This document shows, in pieces, positions 16,596-24,762 of a stretch of DNA of 31,802 bases (position 1 is the stretch's first letter; every line of letters begins with the position of its first letter). A program made the translations under genes and the position numbers. Under the pieces are notes generated by a model. The model ran no database searches. It had not been told where the DNA came from and worked only from the letters and a program-made list of their open reading frames with translations. Source of the stretch: CAZHDB01 sp964531225 (GTDB taxonomy: Archaea; Thermoproteota; Thermoprotei_A; Sulfolobales; Desulfurococcaceae); contig CAZHDB010000015.1 of the NCBI GenBank assembly GCA_964531225.1, positions 1 to 31,802 on the forward strand, in the 5' to 3' direction.

Positions 16596-16802
16596 TGAAA
16601 TACCATATTATACCATATTTACTCTTATTTGTCCCCAAATTAGATCTGTAATTTGTTTAATACCTAACCTCAAAGCTTGTAACGGTGAGGAATAATCCCT
16701 AATTTATGACCTTACACGGCATCTTTATAGATGATACGGGTAATAACAATAGAATTGTATGTCGTTAAATACATGACTTGGGATCATAAGAGGGGTATGG
16801 TT

Positions 16803-17855
16803 ATGAGGAATCTTGTCATGGATCTTAGTGGTAGAGATCTTATCTCTACACTGGACTGGAGTGTTGAAGAACTGGAGATTGCTCTTAGACTAGCTGAGGA
16901 GCTTAAGTGGAGGTATCATTCCTTCGGCCTTGCTGAGATACCGAGAATACTTGATCGTAAGGTATTCTTCATGTTATTCTATGCACCATCGACAAGGACT
17001 AGGGCTGCATTTGAAGCTGCTATGACAATGCTTGGTGGTCATGCAGCTTATGTTGAGGCTAAGACTACAAGACTTGGTATTGGAGAAAAGGGTGTTGGTG
17101 AGGCAGCTAAGGATGTAGCTGTAATGTATGAACGATATGGACACGGTATTGGTATACGTATACTTGATAAAGCCATAGACTATGTCTATGGCCGTGGTAA
17201 TGAAGTAATACAGATCTATGCTAAGCATGCACGTGTACCAGTTATTAACATGGCCGATGACAAGTTCCATCCAACACAGGGACTAGCTGATTTATATACC
17301 TTTAGGGAAAGATTCGGCAAGATACAGGGTAAGAAATATGCTGTAATGTGGGCTTATAGTCCAGAGATACGTGGTAGGTGTAGTGTTCAGGAAGACATTA
17401 TATTATTTACACGCTTCGGCGTAGACGTTGTTGTAGCGTATCCACCAGGATTTGACCTCGATCCAAAGCTTATGGAGATTGCTAAGAAGAATGCAAAGGA
17501 AAGTGGAGGGAGTCTGGAATTTACTAATGATTTTAAAGAAGCTCTTGAAGGAGCTCATGCCGTATTTCCTAGAAACTGGGCATCCCCGAAACTCGTTGAG
17601 TTAGGCTATAGTAAGTTTGCTGAAGAAGAGCTCAAGATATACGAGAAATACCGTAATTGGAAAGTTACACGTGAAGTATTTGACTTAATGGATAAACATG
17701 GAGTACTTATGCATGTACTACCGATCTTCCGTGGATACGAAGCAGATGATGACGTCGTAGACGATCCAAAGAGATCAATAATATATGAACAAGCAGAGAA
17801 TGGTCTATGGACTAAGGCAGCAGTACTAGCATTAACACTTTATGGGGTCAAGTAG
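16803..17855 (+). CDS. Divergent carbamoyltransferase, AOTC/YgeW-like paralogue 1
   Basis: A member of the aspartate/ornithine carbamoyltransferase family, 350 residues. The carbamoyl-phosphate site is intact: STRTR at residues 63-67 and HPTQGLAD at 156-163. The second-substrate side differs from ornithine transcarbamylase: there is no SMG loop, the HCLP motif reads HVLP (304-307), and the 240s region reads AHAVFPRNWAS, closer to the 'V-Y-x-K-S-W' block of N-acetylornithine carbamoyltransferase and YgeW. The acceptor is therefore not ornithine by simple transfer, and may be undescribed. The ending QAENGLWTKAAV corresponds to the family's AENRLHVQKAV. I chose ATG 16803 because AGAGGGGT ends 6 bases before it; the longer frame from 16731 adds 24 non-conserved residues. 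The paralogue lies 1.2 kb downstream. Confidence 0.85.
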   Translation: MRNLVMDLSGRDLISTLDWSVEELEIALRLAEELKWRYHSFGLAEIPRILDRKVFFMLFYAPSTRTRAAFEAAMTMLGGHAAYVEAKTTRLGIGEKGVGEAAKDVAVMYERYGHGIGIRILDKAIDYVYGRGNEVIQIYAKHARVPVINMADDKFHPTQGLADLYTFRERFGKIQGKKYAVMWAYSPEIRGRCSVQEDIILFTRFGVDVVVAYPPGFDLDPKLMEIAKKNAKESGGSLEFTNDFKEALEGAHAVFPRNWASPKLVELGYSKFAEEELKIYEKYRNWKVTREVFDLMDKHGVLMHVLPIFRGYEADDDVVDDPKRSIIYEQAENGLWTKAAVLALTLYGVK

Positions 17856-18032
17856 TCTTATTAAATACATCTCTTTTTCAACATTTATATCCTAAAACTA
17901 ATTATGATGTTCAAACAGCTCAATAAAGACTATTACATACCGTCATTAATAGCAGGTATTATCTAAAACATTCAATATATACTAATTGAATCTCTACAAA
18001 GAAATTAGTGAAAATAAACCACATGTTTCAGA

Positions 18033-18353
18033 CTATACTTCTATTAATTTACTCCTCTTTCTGAACAAGTCCAGATACTCCACAGTGTATACATGGATCT
18101 CAAATGGATCACTTATACCGTTTCTCCATAATTCAGTCAAGATCTTTTCCCTCGGCACATCGGTAATAATTAATATATCAATATCACTCGACAGTATATA
18201 ATTTCCTTCAGCAACAGATCCAAACAAATATATCTTTGCATAGGGATCAATTTTCTTAACAATTTTCTTAATCTTAGCTAAATATTTATCTAAATTTTTA
18301 AAGACTTCTCTTCTTTTCGCTGCATATTTAAGGATCAATTCTCTTGATTTCAT
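18033..18353 (-). CDS. MNT-type minimal nucleotidyltransferase (antitoxin-like)
   Basis: A 106-residue protein of the pol-beta superfamily with YLFGSVAEGNYILSSDIDILI, i.e. the GSxxxG...SDxD catalytic block. It overlaps the end of the HEPN gene by 26 bases and follows it in the same operon. In HEPN/MNT toxin-antitoxin systems the MNT protein has been shown to AMPylate and silence the HEPN RNase; the same role is likely here by family. The motif is complete, so it is probably active. A plus-strand frame across it is a shadow. Confidence 0.88.
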   Translation of the reverse strand: MKSRELILKYAAKRREVFKNLDKYLAKIKKIVKKIDPYAKIYLFGSVAEGNYILSSDIDILIITDVPREKILTELWRNGISDPFEIHVYTVEYLDLFRKRSKLIEV

Positions 18354-18723
18354 CTACGATCTCCTCTATTGCTTTCATTATTCTTCTTAATTCGTTTTCA
18401 GTGAATTCCTTAGGAATATATCTTGATGTGATATAGGCATCTTCTAATAATGACAATTCAACCTCATATTTATCTAGTAACGAGTTTAATTTACCAGATT
18501 GATTCTTCTTCAAATCTATAAATAGCCTAATTAAGGATCTAACACCATGGATCCTTGGAAAATCAACACCATTCTTTAAAAGTACTGCTTTAAGAAACAA
18601 TTGAAGATATTGTTCTAGACTAAAAGCTGCAAGATCAAATAAAGCATTATCTAGCTGAAACAAAGCAGTCTTATAGAATCCTTCAGCTCTTTTCAAGAGT
18701 ATTCGATATTCATCAATCTTCAA
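18328..18723 (-). CDS. HEPN-domain protein (toxin-like partner of MNT)
   Basis: A 131-residue all-helical protein. The N-terminal block KRAEGFYKTALFQLDNALFDLAAFSLEQ is the typical HEPN helix pair ('A...A..L...G.YDLAAFHAEQA...LK'), and LLEDAYITSRYIP is the conserved C-terminal block. The usual RNase motif R-x4-6-H is not obvious, so activity is uncertain. TTG 18723 has AGAGGTC five bases upstream. With the overlapping MNT gene it forms a complete two-gene module; a damaged second copy lies at 26714-27404. Confidence 0.85.
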   Translation of the reverse strand: MKIDEYRILLKRAEGFYKTALFQLDNALFDLAAFSLEQYLQLFLKAVLLKNGVDFPRIHGVRSLIRLFIDLKKNQSGKLNSLLDKYEVELSLLEDAYITSRYIPKEFTENELRRIMKAIEEIVDEIKRIDP

Positions 18724-18811
18724 GATTAGACCTCTTACAAATTATTCCTAACCTATATATATTATTAATAGGTTTTTAATATAATATAGGATTGTCTATG
18801 AACAAGAAGGA

Positions 18812-18880
18812 TTATTGTGTTCAGTGAGGGCGACATTCTTCACCATAGGTCTGAGAGAGGAGATATCTCATCATCAATAA
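18812..18880 (-). ncRNA. Candidate C/D box sRNA (2'-O-methylation guide)
   Basis: Read on the minus strand, the stretch has the layout of an archaeal C/D sRNA: box C ATGATGA (18874-18868, perfect), a 12-base spacer, box D' CTCA (18855-18852, one mismatch to CTGA), box C' TGGTGA (18845-18840, one mismatch), a 15-base spacer and box D CTGA (18824-18821, perfect). TTATTG just before box C pairs with CAATAA (18817-18812) three bases after box D, giving a terminal stem. It lies in a gene-free stretch. By the D+5 rule the D guide would methylate the G at the fifth base of a target reading UGAGGGCGAC. I could not identify the target. Confidence 0.5.
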
Positions 18881-19102
18881 CTGCTTTATATTATGGCGAA
18901 TATAAAGATTTTTGACGAGAAGAGTCTTTCTTAAATCGGATACTGGTATAGTTCGGTTATTGTTGAATTATAATTGTCTAAAATGCTTATTTATAAAGTA
19001 TGTTAACTTGATCTTGTATAAGATCTTTCATGATATAGTTTATAATCTAGTTCTTGTCGTATAAAATCTTAGTAATTAAATGTATAATTAGGTGTATAAG
19101 TT
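18881..19102. other. Intergenic leader region of the second carbamoyltransferase
   Basis: No gene is visible here. Features seen are a perfect inverted repeat GATCTT-GTAT-AAGATC (19010-19025), a second, similar stretch CTTGTCGTATAAAATCTT (19053-19070) that overlaps a TATA box, and the SD AGGTG at 19090-19094. The rest is AT-rich without recognised structure. Confidence 0.5.
19060..19067 (+). promoter_or_regulatory. TATA box of carbamoyltransferase 2
   Basis: TATAAAAT centred near 19063 predicts a transcript beginning near 19089, a leader of about 14 bases that just includes the SD AGGTG before ATG 19103. Spacing is typical for a strong archaeal promoter. Confidence 0.5.
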
Positions 19103-20185
19103 ATGGCTGATCTGCCATGGTACGTAGGCTATTTCTCTGGTAAGCACTGGCTACGCAATATTGACTATAGTATAGATGATATATTTAAGGTACTAGAGGC
19201 TGCAAGAGATCTAAAGAGGAAGTTCCACATAGGTGTTGAAACTCCTTATCTAAAGGGTAAGACGCTTTATCTTATCTTCTATAATAAGAGTCTACGTACA
19301 AGAAATAGTTTCCAAACAGGAATATATCAGCTTGGAGGCCAAGGAATATTCATAAGCCCTGACCAAGTATATGCACCAACACTACCAGAGGACATGGTTC
19401 CTTATCAGACTGAGGCTATACGTGATGTAGCCCGTGTATTAAGCCGTTATGGTGATGGTATAGCTGTACGTATTTATGGTAAGCCTGCTAAATGGATTAT
19501 TGGCCGTGGACACCGTATTATTGAAGAATTTGCAAAGTGGAGTAGTGTACCAGTACTTAATATGGAGGATGACCTATACCATCCATTCCAGGCACTAGCT
19601 GATGCTCAAGTAGCATTAGAAGCTCTTGGATGGCCAAAGGATTTACGTGGTAAGAAATTTGTTGTAAGCTATGCATATAGCGGTGGACTAAAGCCATTAG
19701 CTGTACCACAAAGTGTAGCATTGATAGCTGCAATACTCGGTGCAGATGTCTACATAGCTCATCCACCGGGCTTTGAATTACTCGATCCTATTATCAACCA
19801 GGTTAAACAGTATACTGAGCACTGGGGAGCAGAGTTTAAGATAACTCATGACATGGACGAAGCATTTGAGGGCGCAACATTCGTCTACCCAAAGGCATGG
19901 AGTCCAAAGGCATTCTTCCCACCATTCAGTAGTGATGGCAAGGTCCATGAGGCAGAAGCTAAGGAGTATCAGGACAAGTTCAAGGACTGGATAGTCACTA
20001 TGGAGCGTCTCGAAAAGGCTGGTAAACCATTCTACATGCACTGCGGACCAGCTGATCGTGGGCAAGAGGTTACTGATGAAGTACTAGATAGTTATGAGAA
20101 GAGCCTCTATTTCGAGGATGCCGAGAACCGTCTTCATGTACAGAAAGCCGTTATGGCAATGACTATGGCACGTGTTGTTAGATAA
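19103..20185 (+). CDS. Knotted-type carbamoyltransferase, YgeW/AOTC-like paralogue 2
   Basis: A 360-residue carbamoyltransferase. The carbamoyl-phosphate residues are SLRTR (63-67) and YHPFQALAD (159-167). YAYSGGLKPLAVPQSV (190-205) matches the proline-containing loop through which the chain is knotted in N-acetylornithine carbamoyltransferase and YgeW. The 250s block reads ATFVYPKAWSP, and the family's HCLP is HCGP (313-316). The ending EDAENRLHVQKAVMAMTM is nearly the AOTC/YgeW consensus. These traits exclude a standard ornithine or aspartate transcarbamylase; the acceptor is unknown for YgeW proteins. SD AGGTG lies 8 bases upstream. Presumably cytoplasmic and trimeric, as in the family. 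The reaction might run catabolically together with a carbamate kinase, but none is in the window. Confidence 0.88.
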   Translation: MADLPWYVGYFSGKHWLRNIDYSIDDIFKVLEAARDLKRKFHIGVETPYLKGKTLYLIFYNKSLRTRNSFQTGIYQLGGQGIFISPDQVYAPTLPEDMVPYQTEAIRDVARVLSRYGDGIAVRIYGKPAKWIIGRGHRIIEEFAKWSSVPVLNMEDDLYHPFQALADAQVALEALGWPKDLRGKKFVVSYAYSGGLKPLAVPQSVALIAAILGADVYIAHPPGFELLDPIINQVKQYTEHWGAEFKITHDMDEAFEGATFVYPKAWSPKAFFPPFSSDGKVHEAEAKEYQDKFKDWIVTMERLEKAGKPFYMHCGPADRGQEVTDEVLDSYEKSLYFEDAENRLHVQKAVMAMTMARVVR

Positions 20186-20483
20186 TCTCCTTTAATTTAT
20201 AACTCTTTTCTTTCTATTCCCAAGATGTATTTATGAAAAAAGATATATCGCTATTTCATATTAAGACTTCTTGGAACATAAATAATGATGTTATGATTAA
20301 AATCAAGCCATGGTAAATAAGCTCCATCATTTACATAGTGTAAATACAATAAGAGCATCCTAGAACCAATTTATGAGCCACAACTGTATTCTCATGGTTA
20401 TACTTATGCTTTTGATCGTGATATAGCTTAGATAAGCAATAATAAATAGGTAGCAAGCCCATACATTGGGATAAGTGATTAAA
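20186..20483. other. Gene-free stretch before the GH57 gene
   Basis: About 298 bases with no credible frame, tRNA or C/D RNA. The only structure I see is the inverted repeat ATTTAC-ATAGT-GTAAAT (20329-20345), about 140 bases before the GH57 start. It could be an operator or an RNA hairpin, or mere chance in AT-rich DNA. Confidence 0.4.
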
Positions 20484-22436
20484 ATGAAAAATATGGGTTT
20501 TTCCATACTATCCATATTGTTCTTGTTATTAATCTGCTTATTCTACATGGACCCTGTAACCTTTACTAATATTACATCGAATATAGTTGATCGTGAGGAT
20601 ATAGTCTATGTAGCTGTTGTTATCCATATGAATCAGTTGCTGGAGAATATAAGAGAGATAAATATCTATGGTAGAAATGCCTACATAGTATTCTATCCAG
20701 AGTCAATACTTGTCCACGAGATCCCTGGTTTTAAGCTTACAATAGACATTACTGGCCCAACCCTACATTCACTAATGGCTAGTGCGCCAGAAATTATAGA
20801 GAATATTAGGAAGGGAGTAGAGAAGGGATCTATAGAGATCCTTGGTGTCACGTATGGTCAGATCCCTATACAGTATCTTCCATGGACTGATGTTGTAAAG
20901 CATATTGAGTATGAAAATAAATTGATCAGGGAACTCTTCAATACTAGTCCAAGGGGGATTTGGCAAGAGGATCGACAGTGGACACCTGATCTAATAGAGC
21001 TTATTGATAAACTGGGTTTTGAATATACATTAATAGATGATAATGTCTTCTGGAGAGGAAATCCTGATATCGATCCATATGAGGTCTATTATCCACATAT
21101 AGCACGCGATGAAGATGGGCACGAGATCGTGGTATACCATATATCTGAGTATATGAGATACCATTTCCGTGACCCTAGATCCATTGATGATATTAAGGAA
21201 TATTTATGGGATGTATTATTGGCTACGAAGGATAAGCCTATACCACCTATTGTAGTCTATGGTGACGATGCTGAGTTTGGTCTTAGTTCTGAGGTAATTT
21301 CTTCACTAGCTAATGTGAGTTGGATAAGATTTGTAACACTATCGGAATATCTAGATATGTATCGTGATAAGTTGACTCATGCGAACTATAATGTAATCGG
21401 GGCTTATCGTGAATATGAGGAGATGTTCAGTAGGGACTGGTATAGATGGTATGATAGTTCTATAGCCTATAGTCTCCAGAAAGTATTTAATGATACTAGA
21501 AAAGAGATCCTATTGCTAGAAAATATCTTAGGAGATAATGAGGAACTTAAATGGATTCTAGATTATGCATGGACAACATTATTACTGGCTGAATGGCAAT
21601 ATGGACCGTTTTATAATACATGGATTAACTCGAATTTATACTGGACAATAGATTCATACCTAGTATCAAGAGTGACGAGAGACTGGTATAATGGGCTCCA
21701 TGGACATAGAGTATATAGTTTTGAAAAAAGAATATACTATGCCTATATTTCTAGCTCGTCTGCAATAGTATTTGATCCAAACACGATTACGTTAAGATTA
21801 TTCGTAGACTATATTGGTAAGAAAATTTATTCACCATTAAGGGTTTTTGAAGGTAGTGATTGGTGGAGTTATAGTGAACCAGGATTTATGGTATTTTATG
21901 TAACTGGTTCTCCAGAGGTAGAGGAAATAGATCATGGATATATGATCCATTACGTCGGGAATAGATATATAACTATAGAATTAACTGATCAGAGATTATA
22001 TGTAGACTTAGATGGATACAAGGCACTAATTAGAGTCTCACCTGGAGGATTCAATAACTACTTATATACATATCCATTTAACATATCCTATAGATACAAT
22101 GGATACAATTTAATTGTTATGGATTCACTGCATAATATCCTAAATCTATCCGGTATAACATATCTAGAGCATGTATCTATTGAACCGTGGTATCTAAAGG
22201 CTAATGTAGAAGGCAATATCACTATTAAATTATCTATAGAGAAACCACCAATATACACTACTCCAAATGATACAACTCTGCAGTCTACAAGCGTAATAAC
22301 TCCATATGACAATAGAACATTAGAGGAGGCTCTAGGATATCGGGATTGGGTATCTCTATTAATACTTATAGTGTTAATTGGAGGCCTTGGAGCAACAATA
22401 CTATTTATTAAGATAAGAAGGGGCTTTAGACCTTGA
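20484..22436 (+). CDS. Membrane-anchored GH57-family glycoside hydrolase
   Basis: A 650-residue secreted enzyme: an N-terminal signal peptide/anchor (residues 7-23), a GH57 catalytic barrel, a beta-rich C-terminal region and a final membrane span (DWVSLLILIVLIGGLGATILFI) with a basic tail. GH57 motifs are present in divergent form: HMNQ (usually HQP), EILGVTYGQ, GIWQEDRQWTPD with the nucleophile Glu (about residue 162) and VYGDDAEFG with the acid/base Asp (about 261). Both catalytic residues are therefore kept. The family includes alpha-amylases, amylopullulanases, branching enzymes and alpha-galactosidases; specificity cannot be read here. It probably cuts external polysaccharide at the cell surface. 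ATG 20484 is preferred to GTG 20475, since AAGTGATT then acts as SD. Its 3' end overlaps the convergent phosphatase gene by 11 bases. Confidence 0.85.
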   Translation: MKNMGFSILSILFLLLICLFYMDPVTFTNITSNIVDREDIVYVAVVIHMNQLLENIREINIYGRNAYIVFYPESILVHEIPGFKLTIDITGPTLHSLMASAPEIIENIRKGVEKGSIEILGVTYGQIPIQYLPWTDVVKHIEYENKLIRELFNTSPRGIWQEDRQWTPDLIELIDKLGFEYTLIDDNVFWRGNPDIDPYEVYYPHIARDEDGHEIVVYHISEYMRYHFRDPRSIDDIKEYLWDVLLATKDKPIPPIVVYGDDAEFGLSSEVISSLANVSWIRFVTLSEYLDMYRDKLTHANYNVIGAYREYEEMFSRDWYRWYDSSIAYSLQKVFNDTRKEILLLENILGDNEELKWILDYAWTTLLLAEWQYGPFYNTWINSNLYWTIDSYLVSRVTRDWYNGLHGHRVYSFEKRIYYAYISSSSAIVFDPNTITLRLFVDYIGKKIYSPLRVFEGSDWWSYSEPGFMVFYVTGSPEVEEIDHGYMIHYVGNRYITIELTDQRLYVDLDGYKALIRVSPGGFNNYLYTYPFNISYRYNGYNLIVMDSLHNILNLSGITYLEHVSIEPWYLKANVEGNITIKLSIEKPPIYTTPNDTTLQSTSVITPYDNRTLEEALGYRDWVSLLILIVLIGGLGATILFIKIRRGFRP

Positions 22437-23271
22437 AAATTACTTCTAATGCCTTACTCCATCCTATGGGTCCTCTACGATCAACTATGATAAGGTTCTC
22501 ATTGTCTATAAGCCCATATTTAATAGGATCTATTCTAGGGCCAAGTATAACTGGTATATCAACAGCCTTAAGCATTGGAACATCTATTGGGCTATCACCT
22601 ATACCAATAAATATTACTTCACCATATAGTCTTCTATACAATTCTATAATCTTATTTGTAGCAACCCCTTTATCATGATCTCCTGTTATAGTATATAGGA
22701 GGCCTCCGCCCGTTACAACACGTAATCCACGTGCTTTGATCCGCTCAATAAACTCATTTACCTTGTGACGATTAAGTGGATAAAATACGAGACTATAGTC
22801 TCTAATCCTTGCTAACCCTGCTTGATCCCTAGGTAGACCAGTTACTGCCATAATCTCTTCAATACTCATCTTATCTAGAAACCTTATACTATCCTTATAG
22901 GAGCTTATTAGATCGTTTATTTTTCTAAGGATTTCTCGGGTTCTTAATCCATACTCTATAACATAATAAGAATTCACTGTTTTTATTTGCTCATTTTTAT
23001 TAAGTGTAAAATAGTTCTTGGGAATAAATATTGCTGCACCATCTTCAACTATAAAGGGATCCCATATACCAAGCTTATTCCTAAAATACTCTTGTTCAAC
23101 ACGTGTCTTTGTAGAACAAAAGACTATGGGAACACCCATTTTCTGTAGCATATTTATTGTTTCTAAGGCCTCTTTATAATCATAGGTAGCAGGGTCCAGC
23201 AAGCACCCGTCAAGATCGGTTATAATAACGACTCTATCCTGGGATATCTTTCCCCCTAATGAATTATCCAT
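22426..23271 (-). CDS. mpgP: Mannosyl-3-phosphoglycerate phosphatase (HAD superfamily)
   Basis: It removes the phosphate from mannosyl-3-phosphoglycerate to give mannosylglycerate, a compatible solute of hyperthermophiles. HAD motif I is ITDLDGCLLD (nucleophile and general acid Asp), motif II lies in VFCSTKTR, and motif IV is IGIGDSPIDVPML. VEDGAAIFIPK and the Cof-type cap with GLPRDQAGLARIRDYS match MpgP rather than sucrose-phosphate phosphatase. At 281 residues it is normal. The synthase, mpgS, is also in the window but 4.8 kb away and on the other strand, unlike the mpgS-mpgP operon of Pyrococcus. The gene follows the serpin gene by 90 bases on the same strand. Confidence 0.9.
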   Translation of the reverse strand: MDNSLGGKISQDRVVIITDLDGCLLDPATYDYKEALETINMLQKMGVPIVFCSTKTRVEQEYFRNKLGIWDPFIVEDGAAIFIPKNYFTLNKNEQIKTVNSYYVIEYGLRTREILRKINDLISSYKDSIRFLDKMSIEEIMAVTGLPRDQAGLARIRDYSLVFYPLNRHKVNEFIERIKARGLRVVTGGGLLYTITGDHDKGVATNKIIELYRRLYGEVIFIGIGDSPIDVPMLKAVDIPVILGPRIDPIKYGLIDNENLIIVDRRGPIGWSKALEVIFKV

Positions 23272-23361
23272 ATTAACTGCACCTATCGTAATTAGGTACG
23301 TATTTATAGATAATTACATAAATGTTATATTAAGGCTTTTATTCTCAGATCACGTTAAAAA

Positions 23362-24612
23362 TCATTGTAGGCTTGAGGGATCAATTATACTGCCTGCAAA
23401 TAATATTGCATTATTATCGGGCTCTAATAAAAAGAACATGAATGGCTTATTAATCTTTATAATCTTAGGAGGTTGCATTACAGCACTCAATACCATAACT
23501 ACTGCAGTTGCTGCCGCAGCTTCTGTCCCTTTAAGATCCACTCTAACCCTAGCTCTATGAAGAACATCTTTAACATATAATATTCTTTCCCTACTCTCGA
23601 CCATAGGACTCAAATCTGCATAACGGGGATCGAAAACCTTTCTAATACCCATATCCTGTAAAATCTTCTTATAACTCATACTACCACTATCTATATCGAA
23701 TTTTGGAAGATATAATTCAACGGATACTTCTGTAGATGAAAGAAGATCCTCGAATATATTTAATAGCTTATCCTTACTTAAATTATTGGTAAAGTTTTCT
23801 AAATCACCATCTTTAGGCATTACTATAACGAATTTTATATCTGTTCCTTTGTAACTTAGAGCTATTGCCAAAAACTCATGTGTATCAAGTAAATGTATAT
23901 CCATAGTACTTTTCATATAATCGATATTTATGACTCCTTTACAACTATAGAAGTCTCCTGGGACTATCTCCTCGAAAGGCTTTAACCACTCTGCATAGAA
24001 GTATAAAGTATTTACTAATACTATTCTAGTTGCTTCATCAATATCTCCTGGGCTAATTACTTCCTTAATAAGTCCGTAGGTCTTATTCTTTATCCACTTA
24101 TTAATTGCTTTAGTAGCCTGAAATGGTTCGCCTACAAAATCAACAAGGCGGGCTTCTGCAAAATAAAACTTCTCTAGTACGTTAATGTATTCATCGTTAA
24201 TAGGAAACTCCTCTTGTATCCATACACTGTTTGCAATGCTTGTTCTTGCAGGTTCTCTAACATCCAGTACGTCTTCAAGTAAATTATTAAACCATGTACG
24301 CGAATCATTTAATGAGGCAATGTGTAATGCATTTAATAATTCTTCCTTAGTATCTCCATTAGATCCTTCAGTAAGCATTAATAATGCTATATAGATGCTT
24401 AATGGAGATACAATATTATTCTTCTTACCAAAATCCGATCTTTCAAGAAGATCTAGTGTAAACAATGTATATGCATCTAAAGGCTCGGCATACACTATAG
24501 TAGTAGGCTCATACAATGGACCCATAAGTTGATTAGATATTACGATAGATAAGACGATAATGATTACTATCAATCCTAATGGTTTAAGTTTAGACATCTT
24601 CATATACACCAT
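23362..24612 (-). CDS. Secreted or membrane-tethered serpin (inhibitory type)
   Basis: A 416-residue serine protease inhibitor. A hydrophobic N-terminal segment (LGLIVIIIVLSIVI) should export or anchor it. The serpin core is complete: NIVSPLSIYIALLMLTEGSNGDT, NSVWIQEEF, INKWIKNKTYGLIKEVI, LVNTLYFYAEW, YLPKFDID, and the breach/shutter end NKPFMFFLLEPDNNAILFAGSI. The hinge KGTEAAAATA before the reactive loop has the small residues needed for loop insertion, so it should inhibit by the suicide mechanism. The scissile bond lies within VVMVLSAVMQ, i.e. an aliphatic or Ser P1, pointing to subtilisin- or elastase-like targets. Start could be the third Met (MSKLKP), which fits GGTGTA better. Serpins are sporadic in archaea, so lateral origin is plausible. 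Confidence 0.95.
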   Translation of the reverse strand: MVYMKMSKLKPLGLIVIIIVLSIVISNQLMGPLYEPTTIVYAEPLDAYTLFTLDLLERSDFGKKNNIVSPLSIYIALLMLTEGSNGDTKEELLNALHIASLNDSRTWFNNLLEDVLDVREPARTSIANSVWIQEEFPINDEYINVLEKFYFAEARLVDFVGEPFQATKAINKWIKNKTYGLIKEVISPGDIDEATRIVLVNTLYFYAEWLKPFEEIVPGDFYSCKGVINIDYMKSTMDIHLLDTHEFLAIALSYKGTDIKFVIVMPKDGDLENFTNNLSKDKLLNIFEDLLSSTEVSVELYLPKFDIDSGSMSYKKILQDMGIRKVFDPRYADLSPMVESRERILYVKDVLHRARVRVDLKGTEAAAATAVVMVLSAVMQPPKIIKINKPFMFFLLEPDNNAILFAGSIIDPSSLQ

Positions 24613-24685
24613 ACATCATATTAGCGTCATACATACAAAAAGCTAATTTCTTGAACGTATACGTCTAGAAATCGGACAGTAGAAG

Positions 24686-24693
24686 TATATAAG
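24686..24693 (+). promoter_or_regulatory. TATA box of the nadM operon
   Basis: TATATAAG lies in the gap between the divergent serpin and nadM genes. A start about 26 bases after its centre would put the transcript end near 24716 and leave room for the SD AGGTGA at 24750-24755. Confidence 0.5.
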
Positions 24694-24762
24694 AAATGAT
24701 TTTTGAAATAATATTAAATATGAGCCTATTATATTTCCAATATGTCTTCAGGTGAAAGTATA

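Noticed and set aside
16731..16802. N-terminal extension of carbamoyltransferase 1 (24 residues)
   Set aside because: The extension is not family-like, and the SD AGAGGGGT is placed for ATG 16803.
17900..17970. Box C-like ATGATGT in the gap after carbamoyltransferase 1
   Set aside because: No CTGA box D follows at a usable distance.
17986..18201. 71-codon plus-strand frame starting MNLYKEISENK
   Set aside because: It lies antisense to the MNT gene over most of its length, has no good SD, and its composition is that of a shadow frame.
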